Of a stretch of 64,000 nt of DNA, positions 21,396-34,937 are shown piece after piece. The position numbers and the translations under genes were made by a program. Below the pieces are notes generated by a model. That model was not told the DNA's origin, made no database searches, and saw only the letters and a list, made by a program, of their open reading frames with translations. Location of the stretch: positions 120,261,838 to 120,325,837 of the forward strand of contig NC_082687.1 of NCBI RefSeq assembly GCF_949987515.2. The letters are read 5' to 3'. This stretch comes from Delphinus delphis. Lineage: Eukaryota > Chordata > Mammalia > Artiodactyla > Delphinidae. Position 1 is the first letter of the stretch; each line of letters begins with the position of its first letter.

Positions 21396-21729
21396 TTATT
21401 TTTTAAATTTATTTATTTTATTATTTATTTATTTTTGGCTGCCTTGGGTCTTTGTCGTTGCGCGCAGGCTTTCTCTAGTTGCAGCAAGCGGGGGCTGCTC
21501 TTCATTGTGGTGCGCGGGCTTCTCATTGCCGTGTCTTCTCTTGTTGCGGAGCACGGGCTCTTGCCACGGGGGCTTCAGGAGTTGTGGCTCGCAGGCTCTA
21601 GGTTGCAGGCTCAGTAGTTGTGGCTCACGGGCTTAGTTGCTCTGCGGCATCTTCCCAGACCAGGGATCGAACCCGTGTCCCCTGCATTGGCAGGAGGATC
21701 CTTAACCACTCTGCCACCAGGGAAGTCCC
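21396..21729 (-). mobile_element. Long CHR-1-like SINE
   Basis: The minus strand starts GGGGACTTCCCTGGTGGCAG, then a tRNA-like head with GGGTTCGATCCCTGG and a longer body than the other copies, ending in an A/T-rich tail at 21396-21435. Target duplications CATATAATTTT (21385-21395) and CATATAACTTT (21730-21740) differ at one base. Confidence 0.88.
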
Positions 21730-21897
21730 CATATAACTTTCTAAAATTTATGAATATGTAATTTATTCTTAATTCTCTATCTTTGACAATATTAGGCAAA
21801 TAATTCTGGGCTACTCACCAAATGATATTAGGATTCTGGTAGAATTCATTTCACCTCTTAAGCCAAATGTTGTTTATAGATTAACCCACATAGACTT

Positions 21898-21900
<3 letters not shown>

Positions 21901-21941
<41 letters not shown>

Positions 21942-21960
21942 GTATGTATGTATACATATA
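21901..21960. repeat. (TG)n microsatellite with TA/TG-rich end
   Basis: TG repeat of about 19 units to 21938, followed by 'tgtatgtatgtatacatata'. Confidence 0.95.
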
Positions 21961-23480
21961 GACATATATCTGTATTTATTTCCTATTAAGAATTCAGGCA
22001 AACTTTATCCATGGGGTAAGAATGTATTATGGAACTTACAGGCACTGGCAAATCTCTGGGGTGTTTTAATCTGATTCATAAACTGTGAGGCATAATTATC
22101 ACCAATAGTCGAGGTTATTTTAACCTAGGAGGAAAATCTTGTTTGTTGACAATCATTATGTTAGCCCTTGCTCACAAATATGAGGAAGCTTCTAACTATA
22201 CTGAAGGCACAGTCATTGAGAATATTTATATTAATAACACTTTTCCTGTGCAAATTAACCTGGAGAAATTGAGATTCCCCCCTCCTCTCTCTCACTTCTT
22301 ATAGATATCTCATATTGTGAGTCAGCAGTATAGGGCAGTTCTTACAAAACCATTGAGCTAATATTAAAACATGGAGTATACCAAAAACCTAGTTATTTCT
22401 AGCATCCCTTCTTTCCTAAGGGGAGGGAGTAAACCCTTGGTGCAACCCATGGACCATCTGGAAGGCACCCTAGATGTGGGTATAAGGGGCATCCTTAAAT
22501 TTTTATTATTCTGAGTTTGGGTATGTTTGGGGGGAAGCAAAACCATGAAGAATTCTCAGCGGTGAATACTTGGCTCAGGTAAGATGCAGGTACAGTTCCT
22601 AAAAGAAAGAGTAGCAGCAGGTTGGCTGCTTCATGGACCAGAGTAATGATGAAGTGTTTTGAATATAGCAGGTAGTAACATAATAATGCCTAAGAATTTT
22701 ACTTCTTCTATAAGTGAAGAATCATTGTTTGACCTAGAATTACCTATGAACATGGTAAGAGGTGGCATAAAAGTACAAAGAATATTCTTGAGGTGAGGCA
22801 AAAGGTAACTTATGTTTTCTGTGTAGAATATACAGAAGAGAAAAAATAATTGTATTATACCTCACAGGTAGACTATGTAATCCAAGATAATACACTCTTT
22901 TAATACAGCGTTCTCTCTGTGGTTGGCTATGCTGGCTGTGGTGGTTAAAATCCCAACTATTAGAAATACTTTTGTGTGGTTGAAATATCACTGAAAGTTC
23001 TTTTGACGTGCTCATATACTACTTAGAAGAATAAATGTAATGAAATCTTAGTATCCCCTAGATTTCAAGATATTGTTCTCTACACTAGAATACGTTTGGG
23101 GGGAAATGGAGCACTAAGAAATTTAATTTGACTAGGCATTTAGGGATGATTTAAATTTAGATTGTATGATACTATTTCCTAGGGAATATAAATTCAAGTG
23201 CCACACCACAATGGTGAGGGTAGGACCACATGAGGGTCCCAGATGGCTAGAGCATCAGAGCCTGAAAAAAGGAAGAACAAGCAACATCCATCCCAGGCGT
23301 ATCTCAGTCCATTCCTACAGGGTCAGCTATGAGACACTGAATTACTTTGGAGCTTCCTAAATACCTTATTTCTTCAGGCACAAACGGATTTTAAAAAGTT
23401 ATCCTGTTATTTCTGTTGTAGAGAATGCTAATTTCCTCCTAATATCTATTCTTCCTTCTTGCTTAGAATAAGAATCCTGA
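21961..23480. other. Intergenic, nothing recognised
   Basis: No repeat, gene or regulatory motif could be supported by eye. Confidence 0.5.
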
Positions 23481-23489
23481 GTTTTAGCT

Positions 23490-23790
23490 GGTTACAGTAC
23501 CGCTCCCCAGTAAAGACCACATTCCCTAGTTTTCCTTTGCAATGAGGTGTGGCCATGCAGATATAATGGCGGCACTCTAGCGACTCTTCTGGACCTAAAG
23601 ATAGGGAACCACACTCTAGGGATGTTAGAGCTGAGCTAGGATACCAATATTTTCATGGAGCTACCAAATCAACTCTGATTGCCTAGTTGCTGAATTATTT
23701 TATGTGAGAGAGAAATAAATATATCTTGTTTAAGTCACTGTTATTTTGGGTTTCTCATTATATGCCCCTAACAGCACTGTATGAGTACAT
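23490..23790 (+). repeat. Probable LTR (ERVL-MaLR-like) 3' half
   Basis: It includes TTATGTGAGAGAGAAATAAA, then 'cttgtttaagtcactgttat' and 'tttgggtttctcatta'. This is the polyadenylation-signal end of a common old mammalian LTR type. The 5' limit is unclear. Confidence 0.5.
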
Positions 23791-23939
23791 TAGGCCTTGT
23801 TCTTATTAGACAATCCTATTGGGGTTTTTTTTTTGACTGCAAAATATTTAAGGTACATTATCGAACATCATCTCATGGGCTATGAGAGTAAAAAAATAGG
23901 TTGCTATCCCTAGCCTACAGAATTTTATATTTTAGTAGA

Positions 23940-25395
23940 AAAACAGACATATATAGGGATGCTCCAATGTAATACAGTAAATGCAAGGGGACCAGTAGGT
24001 TGTTACTTGCCAAGTATAACATATATGCTAGCTTCTACTGGCATAAGAATAGACATAGAGATCAATGGACTAGAACTGAGAGTTCCAGAATATACTCTTG
24101 CTTATAGTCAATTGATTTTTGACAAGGGTGCCAAGACAGTTCAATGGAGGAAGAATAATAGTCTTTTCAACAGCTGGTGCTGGGACAACTGGATTTCTAC
24201 ATGTGAAAGGATGAAGTTGTACCCCAGCTTCATACCATATACAAACATTAACTCAAAATGTATCATAAAACTAAATTTTAGAGCTCAAATTACAAGACTC
24301 ATAGAATAAAACTTAGGGGTAAATATTCTAGACTTTGAATTAAACAGTGGTTTCTTAGCTATGTCACTAAGAGTAAAATCAACAAAAGAAAATAATAAAT
24401 TATACTTCATCGAAATTTAAAACTTCGGTGCTTCAAAGAACACCATAAAGAAAGTGAAAAGACAATCCACAGAATGGGAAAAAATATTTGCAAATCATAT
24501 ATTTATAAGTGATTTATATCCAGAATGTATAAAGAACTCTTGCAACTCAACAATAAAGGGACAAATAACCCAATTTAAAAGTGGCCAAATGATTTGAAAT
24601 TTCTTCAAAAAAGATGTATACATGGCCAAAAAAGCCCATGAAAATATACTGAATATCATTAATCATTAGGGAAAAGCAAACCAAAACCACAGTGAGATGC
24701 CTCTTCATACCAATTAGTATAACTGAAAAAAGACAATGTGTTTGCAAGGATGTGAAGAAATTGGAACCATGATGCATTGCTGGTGGGAATGTAAAATAAT
24801 GGTCCAGCTGCTTTGGAAAACAGTTTGGCAGCTCCTCAAAATATTAAAGTACCATACGACCCAACAATTCCACTCCTAGGTATATGCTCAAGAAAAATGG
24901 AAATATATCTACATAAAAACTTGTACACAAATGTTCATAGCAGCATTAATCAAAATAACCAAAAAGTGGAAGCAACCTAAATGCCGATCAGCTGACGAAT
25001 GGATAAATAAAATGTGGTGTACCCACACAGTGGAACATTATTTGGCAATAAATACTGAAGTACTGATACAGTCTACAACATAGATGAGCCTTGAAAACAT
25101 TATGCTTATTTCAAGCAACTGACCACAAAACGCCAAATATTGTATGATTCTATTGATATGAAATGTCCAGAAAAAGCAAACCCATCATGTCAGAAAGTAG
25201 ATTAGTAGTTTCTAGAGGCTGGAATAAGGGAGAATGGGGAGTGACTGCTAAGGGGTTATGGGGCTTCTTTTGGGGGGGGGGGTGATGAAAATGTTCTAAA
25301 ATTAGATAGTGGTGATGGTTGCACAGCTTTGTCAATATAATGAAAACCAATGAAATGTACACTTATGTAAATTATAGTTCAAAGCTGTTAAAATT
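23940..25395 (+). repeat. Old L1 ORF2 tail and 3' UTR
   Basis: The plus-strand translation shows L1 ORF2 C-terminal landmarks: LIFDKGAKTVQWRKNN near 24110-24160 and a WCWDNW motif, followed by the Cys/Trp-rich HCWWEC segment near 24775-24795. The 3' UTR ('ggctggaataagggagaatg', a G run at 25272-25281, 'gtgatggttgcacagctttg') follows. The frame is broken; the copy is 5'-truncated and old (L1MA/MB-like). Confidence 0.85.
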
Positions 25396-25969
25396 TTTTT
25401 GCTAGCTTCATAATTGTGGTTGAAACATGCAGTATGTTTTTGGTTTGTGGCTAAACTGAAATAGTGTCTTCAAATGAAACTATATTTATCTCTAAGAATT
25501 ACATATATAACCAATGTAATGTAAAACAACTATATTATTACAATTAAGAAAAATGAAATGGGTTAAAGTTTTAAATTGTCTTTATTGTTAAATGGTAAAA
25601 GATAACACATGGCACTCAATCACTACTCCTATTGCCAATTATCATAACCTAATTAAGTCCCAAATATTGTAGAAGTGGTAATGCTTTCTCTTTGAGTAGT
25701 AAATGAAAATGGCATCCTCCAACACATCAGTATATTTGAATGCTTGAAAAATATATTTTAGGATGAATAACTGTACCAACCAATACTATAGAAATGTGAC
25801 AATAGTTCCAGAAAAGGTGATTCCGTGGCTTTCCCTCTCACTAGCTAATGGGAATTCCATACAGCATGAACTGCTCAAAACAGCAACAAAAAACTATGCA
25901 ATCATCTTTGTTTTCTTTCATCTTTGTTTTCCCGTATTCAGTCTGTCAAAAAATCTTGTTGGTTCTTCC

Positions 25970-26740
25970 TCAGAATTCATCCTTGATCCACCACTGAAAC
26001 CACAGCTATCTCAACCACTCTAGTCTAAGCCATTATTATCTTTTGTTTGAATATTTCAGTAATTTTCCTAATTGATGCCTCTTCTTCCAGTTCTTGCCCC
26101 TTATACTGTAAGCCTCTTTTCACACGGGAGACAACATGATCTTTCTAAAATCTAAATCAGATTACATCAGGCTGACCAGAACCTTCAAGAGGCTTCTCAG
26201 CTCACCGAAAGTAAAAGGCAAAGTTATTAATTGGCTTACAAGGCCCCCTCATCTGACCTCAGTAATGTCATCTTCCACTCTTCTCTCTTCCCTCAAGTCA
26301 CACTGTTCTCCTTTCTATTCCCTGAACAAAACAGCCTGCGACAGCTTCAGGGCCATTGTTTGCTGTTTCCTCTGCTTGAAATGCTCTCTACCCCAGTATC
26401 CTCTTGACTTCCCTCATCTTCTTCAATTCTTTTCTCATATATCTTCCTCTCAGAAAGACCTTTTCTGTTCATGTTATTAATTCTGACCTCCCAGGAACTA
26501 GCTATCTCCCTTCCCTGTTTTTTCCCCTTCTGCAGCTTATTATCACCTTCCAATACACTGCATTATTTTCTTATTTATTCATTAAATATAGTCTGTGTCC
26601 TTCCACTATAATATAAACTCTGTGAAGGCAGGGATTTTTGTTTGGTTGTTTTGCCTATTACTAACTACCCCTAGGGCCTGTAACAGTATCTCACACATAG
26701 ATGTCACTCAGTAAATATTTATAGTAAGCCATTCTGAGGA
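25970..26740 (+). repeat. LINE-2 (L2) fragment
   Basis: It follows the L2 3' pattern in sense: 'caaggccccctcatctgacc', then 'tgctgtttcctctgcttgaa', then the promoter-like end CTCTGTGAAGGCAGGGATTT and 'cactcagtaaatatt'. The 114-residue open frame inside is an L2 by-product. Confidence 0.8.
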
Positions 26741-28913
26741 AGTAGGATTTTTCCTGAGTACATTGGAAAGATATTGATAGATTTTATGTTTCCATTTTAT
26801 AAAGATTCCTCTAGTAGTATTACGGAGGAGAAATTGGAGGAGCAAAGCCAAAAAAAAATGACTTTTTTTCTCATATCAAAATTTTGCAGAAACACTCTAT
26901 GGGGAGCCTGAACATAGCTTAGGAAGACAGCATATCATTTCCTTGAGAAATACCTTGATTAATTAAATAAAATCTGAATTTTATTTGCCAATTTGTGAGC
27001 ATGAGGTACAGCATCAGGTTTGTATGTAAATTTACCATGTGCTACTTGTTACTGAGAGATTCAGAATGAAGCAGTGCTATCGTATAATGTGGAATCAGCA
27101 AGAGTGTTGAAAGTTTGGTAGGGAACGTTGGAGTGGGGGAGAAATGTGGATTACTGAAGTGCTGACACAACTATTTTATCACGGGTAAGCAAGGAAATTA
27201 TTCACTTTTTTTCCTCATGAAGGCCAAAAACACCTTTCAGTGGGTATTTTGTAGTATTCTGGATGGAAAGAGTTACTGCGTCTCAAATAAATGAGTGACT
27301 GAATTCTAAGGGAGCAGAAGAATCTGTCCTCTGAACAGAGTTTTGAGAGAGTCAAATACTTATAAAAGCAAAGATCCTCCTTTGTTGATTTACGCTATGT
27401 ATAGTCAACTGTGTGTTCCATGTTTTTCTTTTGATATTTACCTATAATCTGAAATGATGAAAAGTTGGGCTTTCCATGGAACGCTTCCATCCTGATGCTA
27501 CTCTTTATGGTGAAAACGGCATGCTTTTATGGTTTTCTCTTTGTGATTATGCCATATATTTGGAGAAAAAAATGTGATGTGTATTTATACTGGGGTAGAT
27601 AAAGGTTTTATTTCACAATTACCATAACCATTTCGTATGACATACAGTCTATTCCCTAACTTTGTACTTTCTATTAATCTACCTCTTGCTAATTTTCTGG
27701 CCAAAAAGAACTAAAAGAGCTGTTGTCTTAAATCAGAGAGCTGAGTGAGAGACTCTTGTTTCTGCCCTGCTGAGCAGATAATAGTCAAAGGAAAACTTCT
27801 CAAATAGTCATTTCAGTTGTGAGCTTTCTCCTTGGGTTTGTTTTTTCATACCTGTTCTTTCTTGAATTCATGAAGTTTAAAATTTAATATTGAAAATATT
27901 TTTATTGATAATTTCCTAAAACACTAATTCCAGAGTGGATTGATAAGACTGGATTCATGGATAAAGGGGAATAATGTTTATTAATCGAAGATTGTATTAA
28001 CATTGCCAAGAGACCTGTTTTCAAATTGCTCAATTTACATAGACTAAAGTTTGTGCTTTCAGTAACACACAAGAATGATAGCTTCAGAGAGAAATCTCAT
28101 TTACTACTTTCCCACTTCTTTGTAATAGTGTGTTTCCAGGTTGAAATGTTGTCTCCATTTCATCAAAACAGAGGCAAACCAATTTTTTATATACTTTCAC
28201 CCATGAATGTCTGCAGTCTTTGTAGCATTTTAGCAAGAAATTCTAAAATCTTTTACATTCCTTCAAATACCCATCTCCTAACCATTCTACTGGATTTCAG
28301 TGTTGTTTGGCCATATATACTGGGCTTAAAATTTCTAGCCAAGTTGTAAATAAGTCAGTAACTACACAGAGTAGATAAGACATTAAGTTTACTAAATTAA
28401 GTTAGTGGAAATTGGTTAACCTCCCACTTTCTCAAAATTTACTTTATTATTCAATCTAAATTATCCAACATGATATTTCTTCTATTTCTCCAGGTAGATA
28501 GCAGGAGAGCCTGGGGTTGGGGGGAAATTGGCATTAGTGAGCTTGGGAGTAAACCCATTTCCACCTACTCAAGTTGTTCATCCTCAGAAAGATTCACTTT
28601 GTAAGAAAAAAGCGACTCTCCCCAATCTTAAGTCAGTATGAGATCTAAGATGGAAAAACAAAGATGAAACCACAAACCCATGTCATATAAGAGAGACTTA
28701 GATATTCCATGAGTTAACATTCATAGAAATAGCCATCATATTTTAATTCTGTCTGCAAAAACCTTCCATAACTAGGGGCATTATTTCATGAGCAAACACG
28801 TTATTAAATTGGAAAATTTATTTTACATTTTATAGTTGACCATGTCAAAGAGATAGTTCAAGCATATCTGAACCCAGTTTCGAAGAATACAAATGCTGTC
28901 AGGAATTACTAAC
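26741..28913. other. Intergenic, nothing recognised
   Basis: AT-rich unique-looking sequence with no supported element. The 107-residue open frame at 28026-28349 shows no domain and is probably chance. Confidence 0.5.
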
Positions 28914-29429
28914 TTATTTTTTTACAACTTTATTGGGGCATAATTGATATGCAAAAAACCCGCACATATTTAGTGTATACAGTGTGATGAGTTTGGATAC
29001 AGGAATACCCATGAAAGCATCACCACAATCAAGGTAATAAACATATATGTTATACCCCCTGTTTTGCTGTAATAACACTTAACACGTGATCTACCCTGTT
29101 AACAAATTTTTAAGCAGAGTGTATTACTGTTAACAGTATGCACTATGTTACACGGCAGATCTCTAGAGCTTACCCATCCTACACAAATTAAACTTCATAT
29201 TCATTGAACAACTTCCCATTTCCCCCTCCCTCCAGCCCCTGACAGCCACCATTCTACTCTGTTCCTATGAGTTTAACTATTTTAGATGCCTCATAGAAGT
29301 GGAGTAGTACAATATTTATCCCTCTGTAACTGGGTTATTTCACTTAGCATAATGTTCTCGAGATTCATCCATGTTATTGCATATGGCAGGATTTCCTTCT
29401 TTTTTAAGGTTGAATAACACGCCATTTTA

Positions 29430-29459
29430 TATATATATTTATATATATATATATATATG
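29430..29459. repeat. (TA)n tract
   Basis: Near-perfect TA repeat inside the old L1 3' UTR. Confidence 0.9.
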
Positions 29460-29911
29460 CCACATTTTCTTTATCCATTCATTTGTTGATGGATATTTAG
29501 ATTTTTTTCGTATCTTGGTTATTGTGAATAATGCTGCAGTGAACATGAGTATGCAGATATTTCTTCAGTATCCTGATTTCACCTCTTTTGCATGTGCCCA
29601 GAAGTGGAATTGCTGGATCATATGATAGTTTATTTTTAATTTTTTGATGAACCACCATACTGTTTTCCATAGCAAGTACACCATTTTACATTGTCACCAA
29701 TGGTGCACAAGGGTTTCAGTTTCTCCACATTCTAACCATCATTTATTATCTTTTTAAAAAAATAATAACCATCCTAAGAGGTGTGAGATGTTACCTAATT
29801 GTGATTTTGATTTGCAATTCCCTAATAATTAGTTGAGATTCTTTTCATCTATATGTTGGCCATTTGTATGGTCTTCTCTGAAGAAATGTCTGATCAAGTA
29901 TTTTGCTTGTG

Positions 29912-30125
29912 GTTTTTTTGTTTTTTTTTTCTTCCGGTACGCGGGCCTCTCACTGCTGTGGCCTCTCCCGTTGCGGAGCACAGGTTCCGGACGCGTAGGC
30001 TCAGCGGCCATGGCTCACGGGCCGAGCCGCTCCGCAGCATGTGGGATCTTCCCGGACCGGGGCACGAACCCGTGTCCCCTGCATCGGCAGGCGGACTCTC
30101 AACCACGGCGCCACCAGGGAAGCCC
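29912..30125 (-). mobile_element. CHR-type SINE inserted in old L1
   Basis: The minus strand starts GGGCTTCCCTGGTGGCGCCG and ends in an A-rich tail. Target duplications TTTGCTTGTG (29902-29911) and TTTGCTTCTG (30126-30135) differ at one base. The L1 sequence continues on both sides. Confidence 0.92.
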
Positions 30126-31184
30126 TTTGCTTCTGTTTTAATTGCGTTGTTTTGTTTTATTATTATTGAGTTGTAGGAGTTCCTTATATATTTTGGATAT
30201 TAACTCCTTATCAGGTGTATGGTTTGCAGGTATATTCTCTCATTCTGTAGGTTGCCTTTCATTCTGCTGATTGTTCTTTGCTCTACAAAAGCTTTTTAGT
30301 TTTGGTGTAGTCCCACTTGTCAATTTTTGCTTTTGTTGACTGTGCGATTGGTGTCATATCCAAAAACCATTGCCAAGATCAGTGTCAAGAAGCTTTTCCT
30401 CTATGTTTTCTTCTAGGAGTTTTACAGTTTCAGATCTTACATTTAAGTCTTTAATCCATTTTGAGTTGTTGTTTGCATGTGGTTTAATATAAGGGTCCAA
30501 TCGCATTCTTTTGCATGTGGATATTCAGTTTTCTGTACATAATTTGTTCACAAGATTATTCTTCTCCATTGTGTATTATTGGCATCTTTACTGAAAAGTA
30601 ATTATATTTGCATGAGTTTATTTCTTGTCTTTCTATTCTGTTCCATTGATTTATATGTCTGTCTTTATACCAATATCATACTGGGTTTTTTTGTTTGTTA
30701 TTTTGCTTTTTTTTTTTTTACACCTTTATTGGAGTATAATTGCTTTACAATGGTGTGTTAGTTTCTGCATTATAACAAAGTGAATCAGTTATACATATAC
30801 GTATGTTCCCATATCTCTTCCCTCTTGCATCTCCCTCCCTCCCACCCTCCCTATCCCACCCCTCTAGGTGGTCACAAAGCACCGAGCTGATCTCCTTGTG
30901 CTATGCGGCTGCTTCCCACTAGCTGTCTGTTTTACGTTTGGTAGTGTATATATGTCCATGCCACTCTCTCACTTTGTCCCAGCTTACCCTTCCCCCTCCC
31001 CATATCCTCAAGTCCCTCTAGTAGGTCCGTGTCTTTATTCCTGTCTTACCCCTAGGTTCTTCATGACATTTTTTTTTCTTAAATTCCATATATATGTGTT
31101 AGCATATGGTATTTGTCTTTCTCTTTCTGACTTACTTCACTCTGTATGACAGACTCTGGGTCCATCCACCTCATTACAAATAGC

Positions 31185-34100
31185 TCAATTTCGTTTCTTT
31201 TTATGGCTGTAATATTCCATTGTATATATGTGCCACATCTTCTTTATCCATTCATCCGATGATGGATACTTAGGTTGCTTCCATCTCAGGGCTATTGTAA
31301 ATAGAGCTGCAATGAACATTTTGGTACATGACTCTTTTTGAATTATGGTTTTCTCAGGGTATATGCCCAGTAGTGGGATTGATGGGTCATATGGTAGTTT
31401 TATTTGTACTTTTTTAAGGAACCTCCATACTGTTCTCCATAGTGGCTGTACCAATTCACATTCGCACCAGCAGTGAAAGAGTGTCCCCTTTTCTCCACAC
31501 CCTCTCCAGCACTTAATGTTTCTAGATTTTTTGATGATGGCCATTCTGACCTGTGTGAGATGATATCTCATTGTAGTTTTGATTTGCATTTCTCTAATGA
31601 TTAATGATGTTGAGCATTCTTTCATGTGTGTGTTGGCAGTCTGTATATCTTCTTTGGAGAAATGTCTATTTAGATATTCTGCCCATTTTTGGATTGGGTT
31701 GTTTGTTTTTTTGTTATTGAGCTGAATGAGCTGCTTATAAATTTTGGAGATTAATCCTTTGTCAGTTGCTTCATTTGCAAATATTTTCTCCCATTCTGAG
31801 GGTTGTCTTTTGGTCTTGTTTATGGTGTCCTTTTCTGTGCAAAAGCTTTGAAATTTCATTAGGTTCCATTTATTTATTTTTGTTTTTATTTCCATTTCTC
31901 TAGGAGGTGGGTCAAAAAGGATCTTGCTGTGATTTATGTCATAGAGTGTTCTGCCTATGTTTTCCTCTAAGAGTTTGATAGTTTCTGGCCTTACATTTAG
32001 CTCTTTAATCTATTTTGAGCTTATCTTTGTGTATGGTGTCATGGAGTGATCTAATCTTATACTTTTACATGTACCTGTCCAGTTTTCCCAGCACCACTTA
32101 TTGAAGAGGCTGTCCTTTCTCCACTGTACATTCCTGCCTCCTTTATCAAAGATAAGGTGACCATATGTGTGTTGGTTTATCTCTGGGCTTTCTATCCTCT
32201 TCCATTGATCTATCTTTCTGTTTTTGTGCCAGTACCATACTATCTTGATTACTGTAGCTTTGTAGTATAGTCTCAAGGCAGAGAACCTGATTCCTCCAGC
32301 TCCATTTTTCATTCTCAAGATTGCTTTGGCTATTCGGGGTCTTTTGTGTTTCCATACAAGTTGTGAAATTTTTTGTTCTAGTTCTGTGAAAATGCCATTG
32401 GTAGTTTGATAGGGATTGCATTGAATCTGTAGATTGCTTTGGGTAGTAGAGACATTTTCACAATGTTGATTCTTCCAATCCAAGAACATGGTATATCTCT
32501 CCATCTATTTGTATCATCTTTAATTTCTTTCATCAGTGTCTTATAATTTTCTGCATACAGGTCTTTTGTCTCTTTAGGTAGGTTTATTCCTAGATATTTT
32601 ATTCTTTTTGTTGCAATGGGAAATGGGAGTGATTTCTTGATTTCACTTTCAGATTTTTCATCATTAGTGTATAGGAATGCCAGAGATTTCTGTGCATTAA
32701 TTTTGTATCCTGCTACTTTACCAAATTCATTGATTACCTCTAGTAGTTTTCTGGTAGCATCTTTAGGATTCTCTATGTATAGTATCATGTCATCTGCAAA
32801 CAGTGACAGCTTTACTTCTTCTTTTCTGATTTGGATTTGTTTTATTTCCTTTTCTTCTCTGATTGCTGTGGCTAAAACTTCCAAAACTATGTTGAATAAG
32901 AATGGTGAGAGTGGGCAACCTTGTCTTGTTCCTGATTGTAGTGGAAATGTTTTCAGTTTTTCACCATTGAGTACGATGTTGGCTGTGGGTTTGTCATATA
33001 TGGCCTTTATTATGTTGAGGAAAGTTCCCTCTATGCCTACTTTCTGCAGGATTTTTATCATAAATGGGTATTGAATTTTGTGAAAAGCTTTCTCTGCATC
33101 TATTGAGATGATCATATGGTTTTTCTCCTTCAGTTTGTTAATATGGTGTATCACGTTGATTGATTTGAAGAATCCTTGCATTCCTGGAATAAACCCCACT
33201 TGATCATGGTGTATGATCCTTTTAATGGGCTGTTGGATTCTGTTTGCTAGTATTTTGTTGAGGATTTTTGCATCTATGTTCATCAGTAATATTGGCCTGT
33301 AGTTTTCTTTCTTTGTGACATCCTTGTCTGGTTTTGGTATAAGGGTGATGGGGCCTCATAAAATGAGTTTGGGAGTGTTCCTCCCTCTGCTATATTTTGG
33401 AAGAGTTTGAGAAGGATAGGTGTTAGCTCTTCTCTAAATGTTTGATAGAATTCTCCTGTGAAGCCATCTGGTCCTGGGCTTTTGTTTGTTGGAAGATTTT
33501 TAATCACAGTTTCAATTTAAGTGCTTGTGATTGGTCTGTTCGTATTTTCTATTTCTTCCTGATGCAGTCTTGGCAGTTGTGCATTTCTAAGAATTTGTCC
33601 ATTTCTTCCAGGTTGTCCATTTTATTGGCATAGAGTTGCTTGTAGTAATCTCTCATGATCTTTTGTATTTCTGCAGTGTCACTTGTTACTTCTCCTTTTT
33701 CATTTCTAATTCTATTGATTTGAGTCTTCTCCCTTTTTTTCTTGATGAGTCTGGCTAATGGTTTATCTATTTTGTTTATCTTCTCAAGGAAGCAGCTTTT
33801 AGTTTTATTGTTCTTTGCTATCATTTCCTTCATTTCTTTTTCATTTATTTCTCATCTGATTTTTATGATTTCTTTCCTTCTGCTAACTTTGAGGTTTTTT
33901 TGTTCTTCTTTCTCTAATTGCTTTAGGTGCAAGGTTAGGTTGTTTATTTGAGATGTTTCCTGTTTCTTAAGGTAGGATTGTATTGCTATAAACTTCCTTC
34001 TTAGAACTGCTTTTGCTGCATCCCATAGGTTTTGGGTTGTCATGCCTCCATTGTTATTTGTTTCTAGGTATTTTTTGATTTCCTCTTTGATTTCTACAGT

Positions 34101-34880
34101 GATCACTTCGTTATTAAGTAGTGTATTGTTTAGCCTCCATGTGTTTGTGTTTTTTACAGATCTTTTCCTGTAATTGATATCTAGTCTCATAGCGTTGTGG
34201 TCAGAAAAGATACTTGTTACAATTTCAATTTTCTTAAATTTACCAAGGCTTGATTTGTGACCCAAGATATGATCTATCCTGGAGAATGTTCCATGAGCAC
34301 TTGAGAAAAATGTGTATTCTGTTGTTTTTGGATGGAATGTCCTATAGATATCAATTAAGTCCATGTTGTTTAATGTATCATTTAAAGCTTGTGATTCCTT
34401 ATTTATTTTCAGTTTAGATGATCTGTCCATTGGTGAAAGTGGGGTGTTAAAATCCCCTACTATGAATGTGTTCCTGTCGATTTCCCCTTTTATGGCTGTT
34501 AGTATTTGCCTTATGTATTGAGGTGCTCCTTTGTTGAGTGCATAAATATTTACAATTGTTATATCTTCTTGGATCGATCCCTTGATCATTATGTAGTGTC
34601 CTTCTTTGTCTTTTGTAATAGTCTTTATTTTAAAGTCTATTTTGTCTGATATGAGAATTGCTACTCCAGCTTTCTTTTGGTCTCCATTTGCATGGAATAT
34701 CTTTTTCCATCCCCTCATTTTCAGTCTGTATGTGTCTCTAGGTCTGAAGTGGGTCTCTTGTAGACAGCATATATATGGGTCTTGTTTTTGTATCCATTCA
34801 GCCAATCTGTGTCTTTTGGTGGGAGCATTTAATCCATTTATGTTTAAGGTAATTATCGATATGTATGTTCCTATTCCCAT
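31185..34880 (-). pseudogene. L1 ORF2 (endonuclease-reverse transcriptase), broken
   Basis: ORF2 would nick target DNA and reverse-transcribe L1 RNA. From the ATG at 34880 the first 342 codons are intact and hold the APE-type endonuclease, with NIN, QETH, VGDFN and SDH motifs. That frame stops at 33854-33852. Further open pieces follow: 33833-33549 (same frame), 33507-33283 (next frame, with [13 protein letters not shown]), 33283-32378 (third frame, with the RT catalytic FADDM at 32800-32786), then 32504-32010 and 31895-31185 (back in the first frame). The last carries the Cys-rich C-terminal segment and the typical [13 protein letters not shown] ending. At least three frame changes and several stops are needed to read through. 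Confidence 0.93.
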
Positions 34881-34937
34881 TTTCTTAATTGTTTTGGGTT
34901 CGTTATTTTAGGTCTTTCCTTCTCTTGTGTTTCTTGC

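Larger units (their letters stand above)
28914..30683 (-). repeat. Old L1, 3' part (host of later insertions)
   Basis: The minus-strand L1 3' end begins at the T-rich 28914-28925 and runs through the 3' UTR into ORF2. Plus-strand landmarks include 'actttattggggcataattg' and 'tttgttgatggatatttag'. The copy is interrupted by a SINE at 29912-30125 and by a younger L1 at 30684, and resumes at 37886. Confidence 0.88.

Noticed and set aside
26136..26480. 114-codon plus-strand frame
   Set aside because: It lies in an L2 fragment and has no independent support.
32616..33074. 152-codon plus-strand frame
   Set aside because: Antisense of the L1 reverse transcriptase region.
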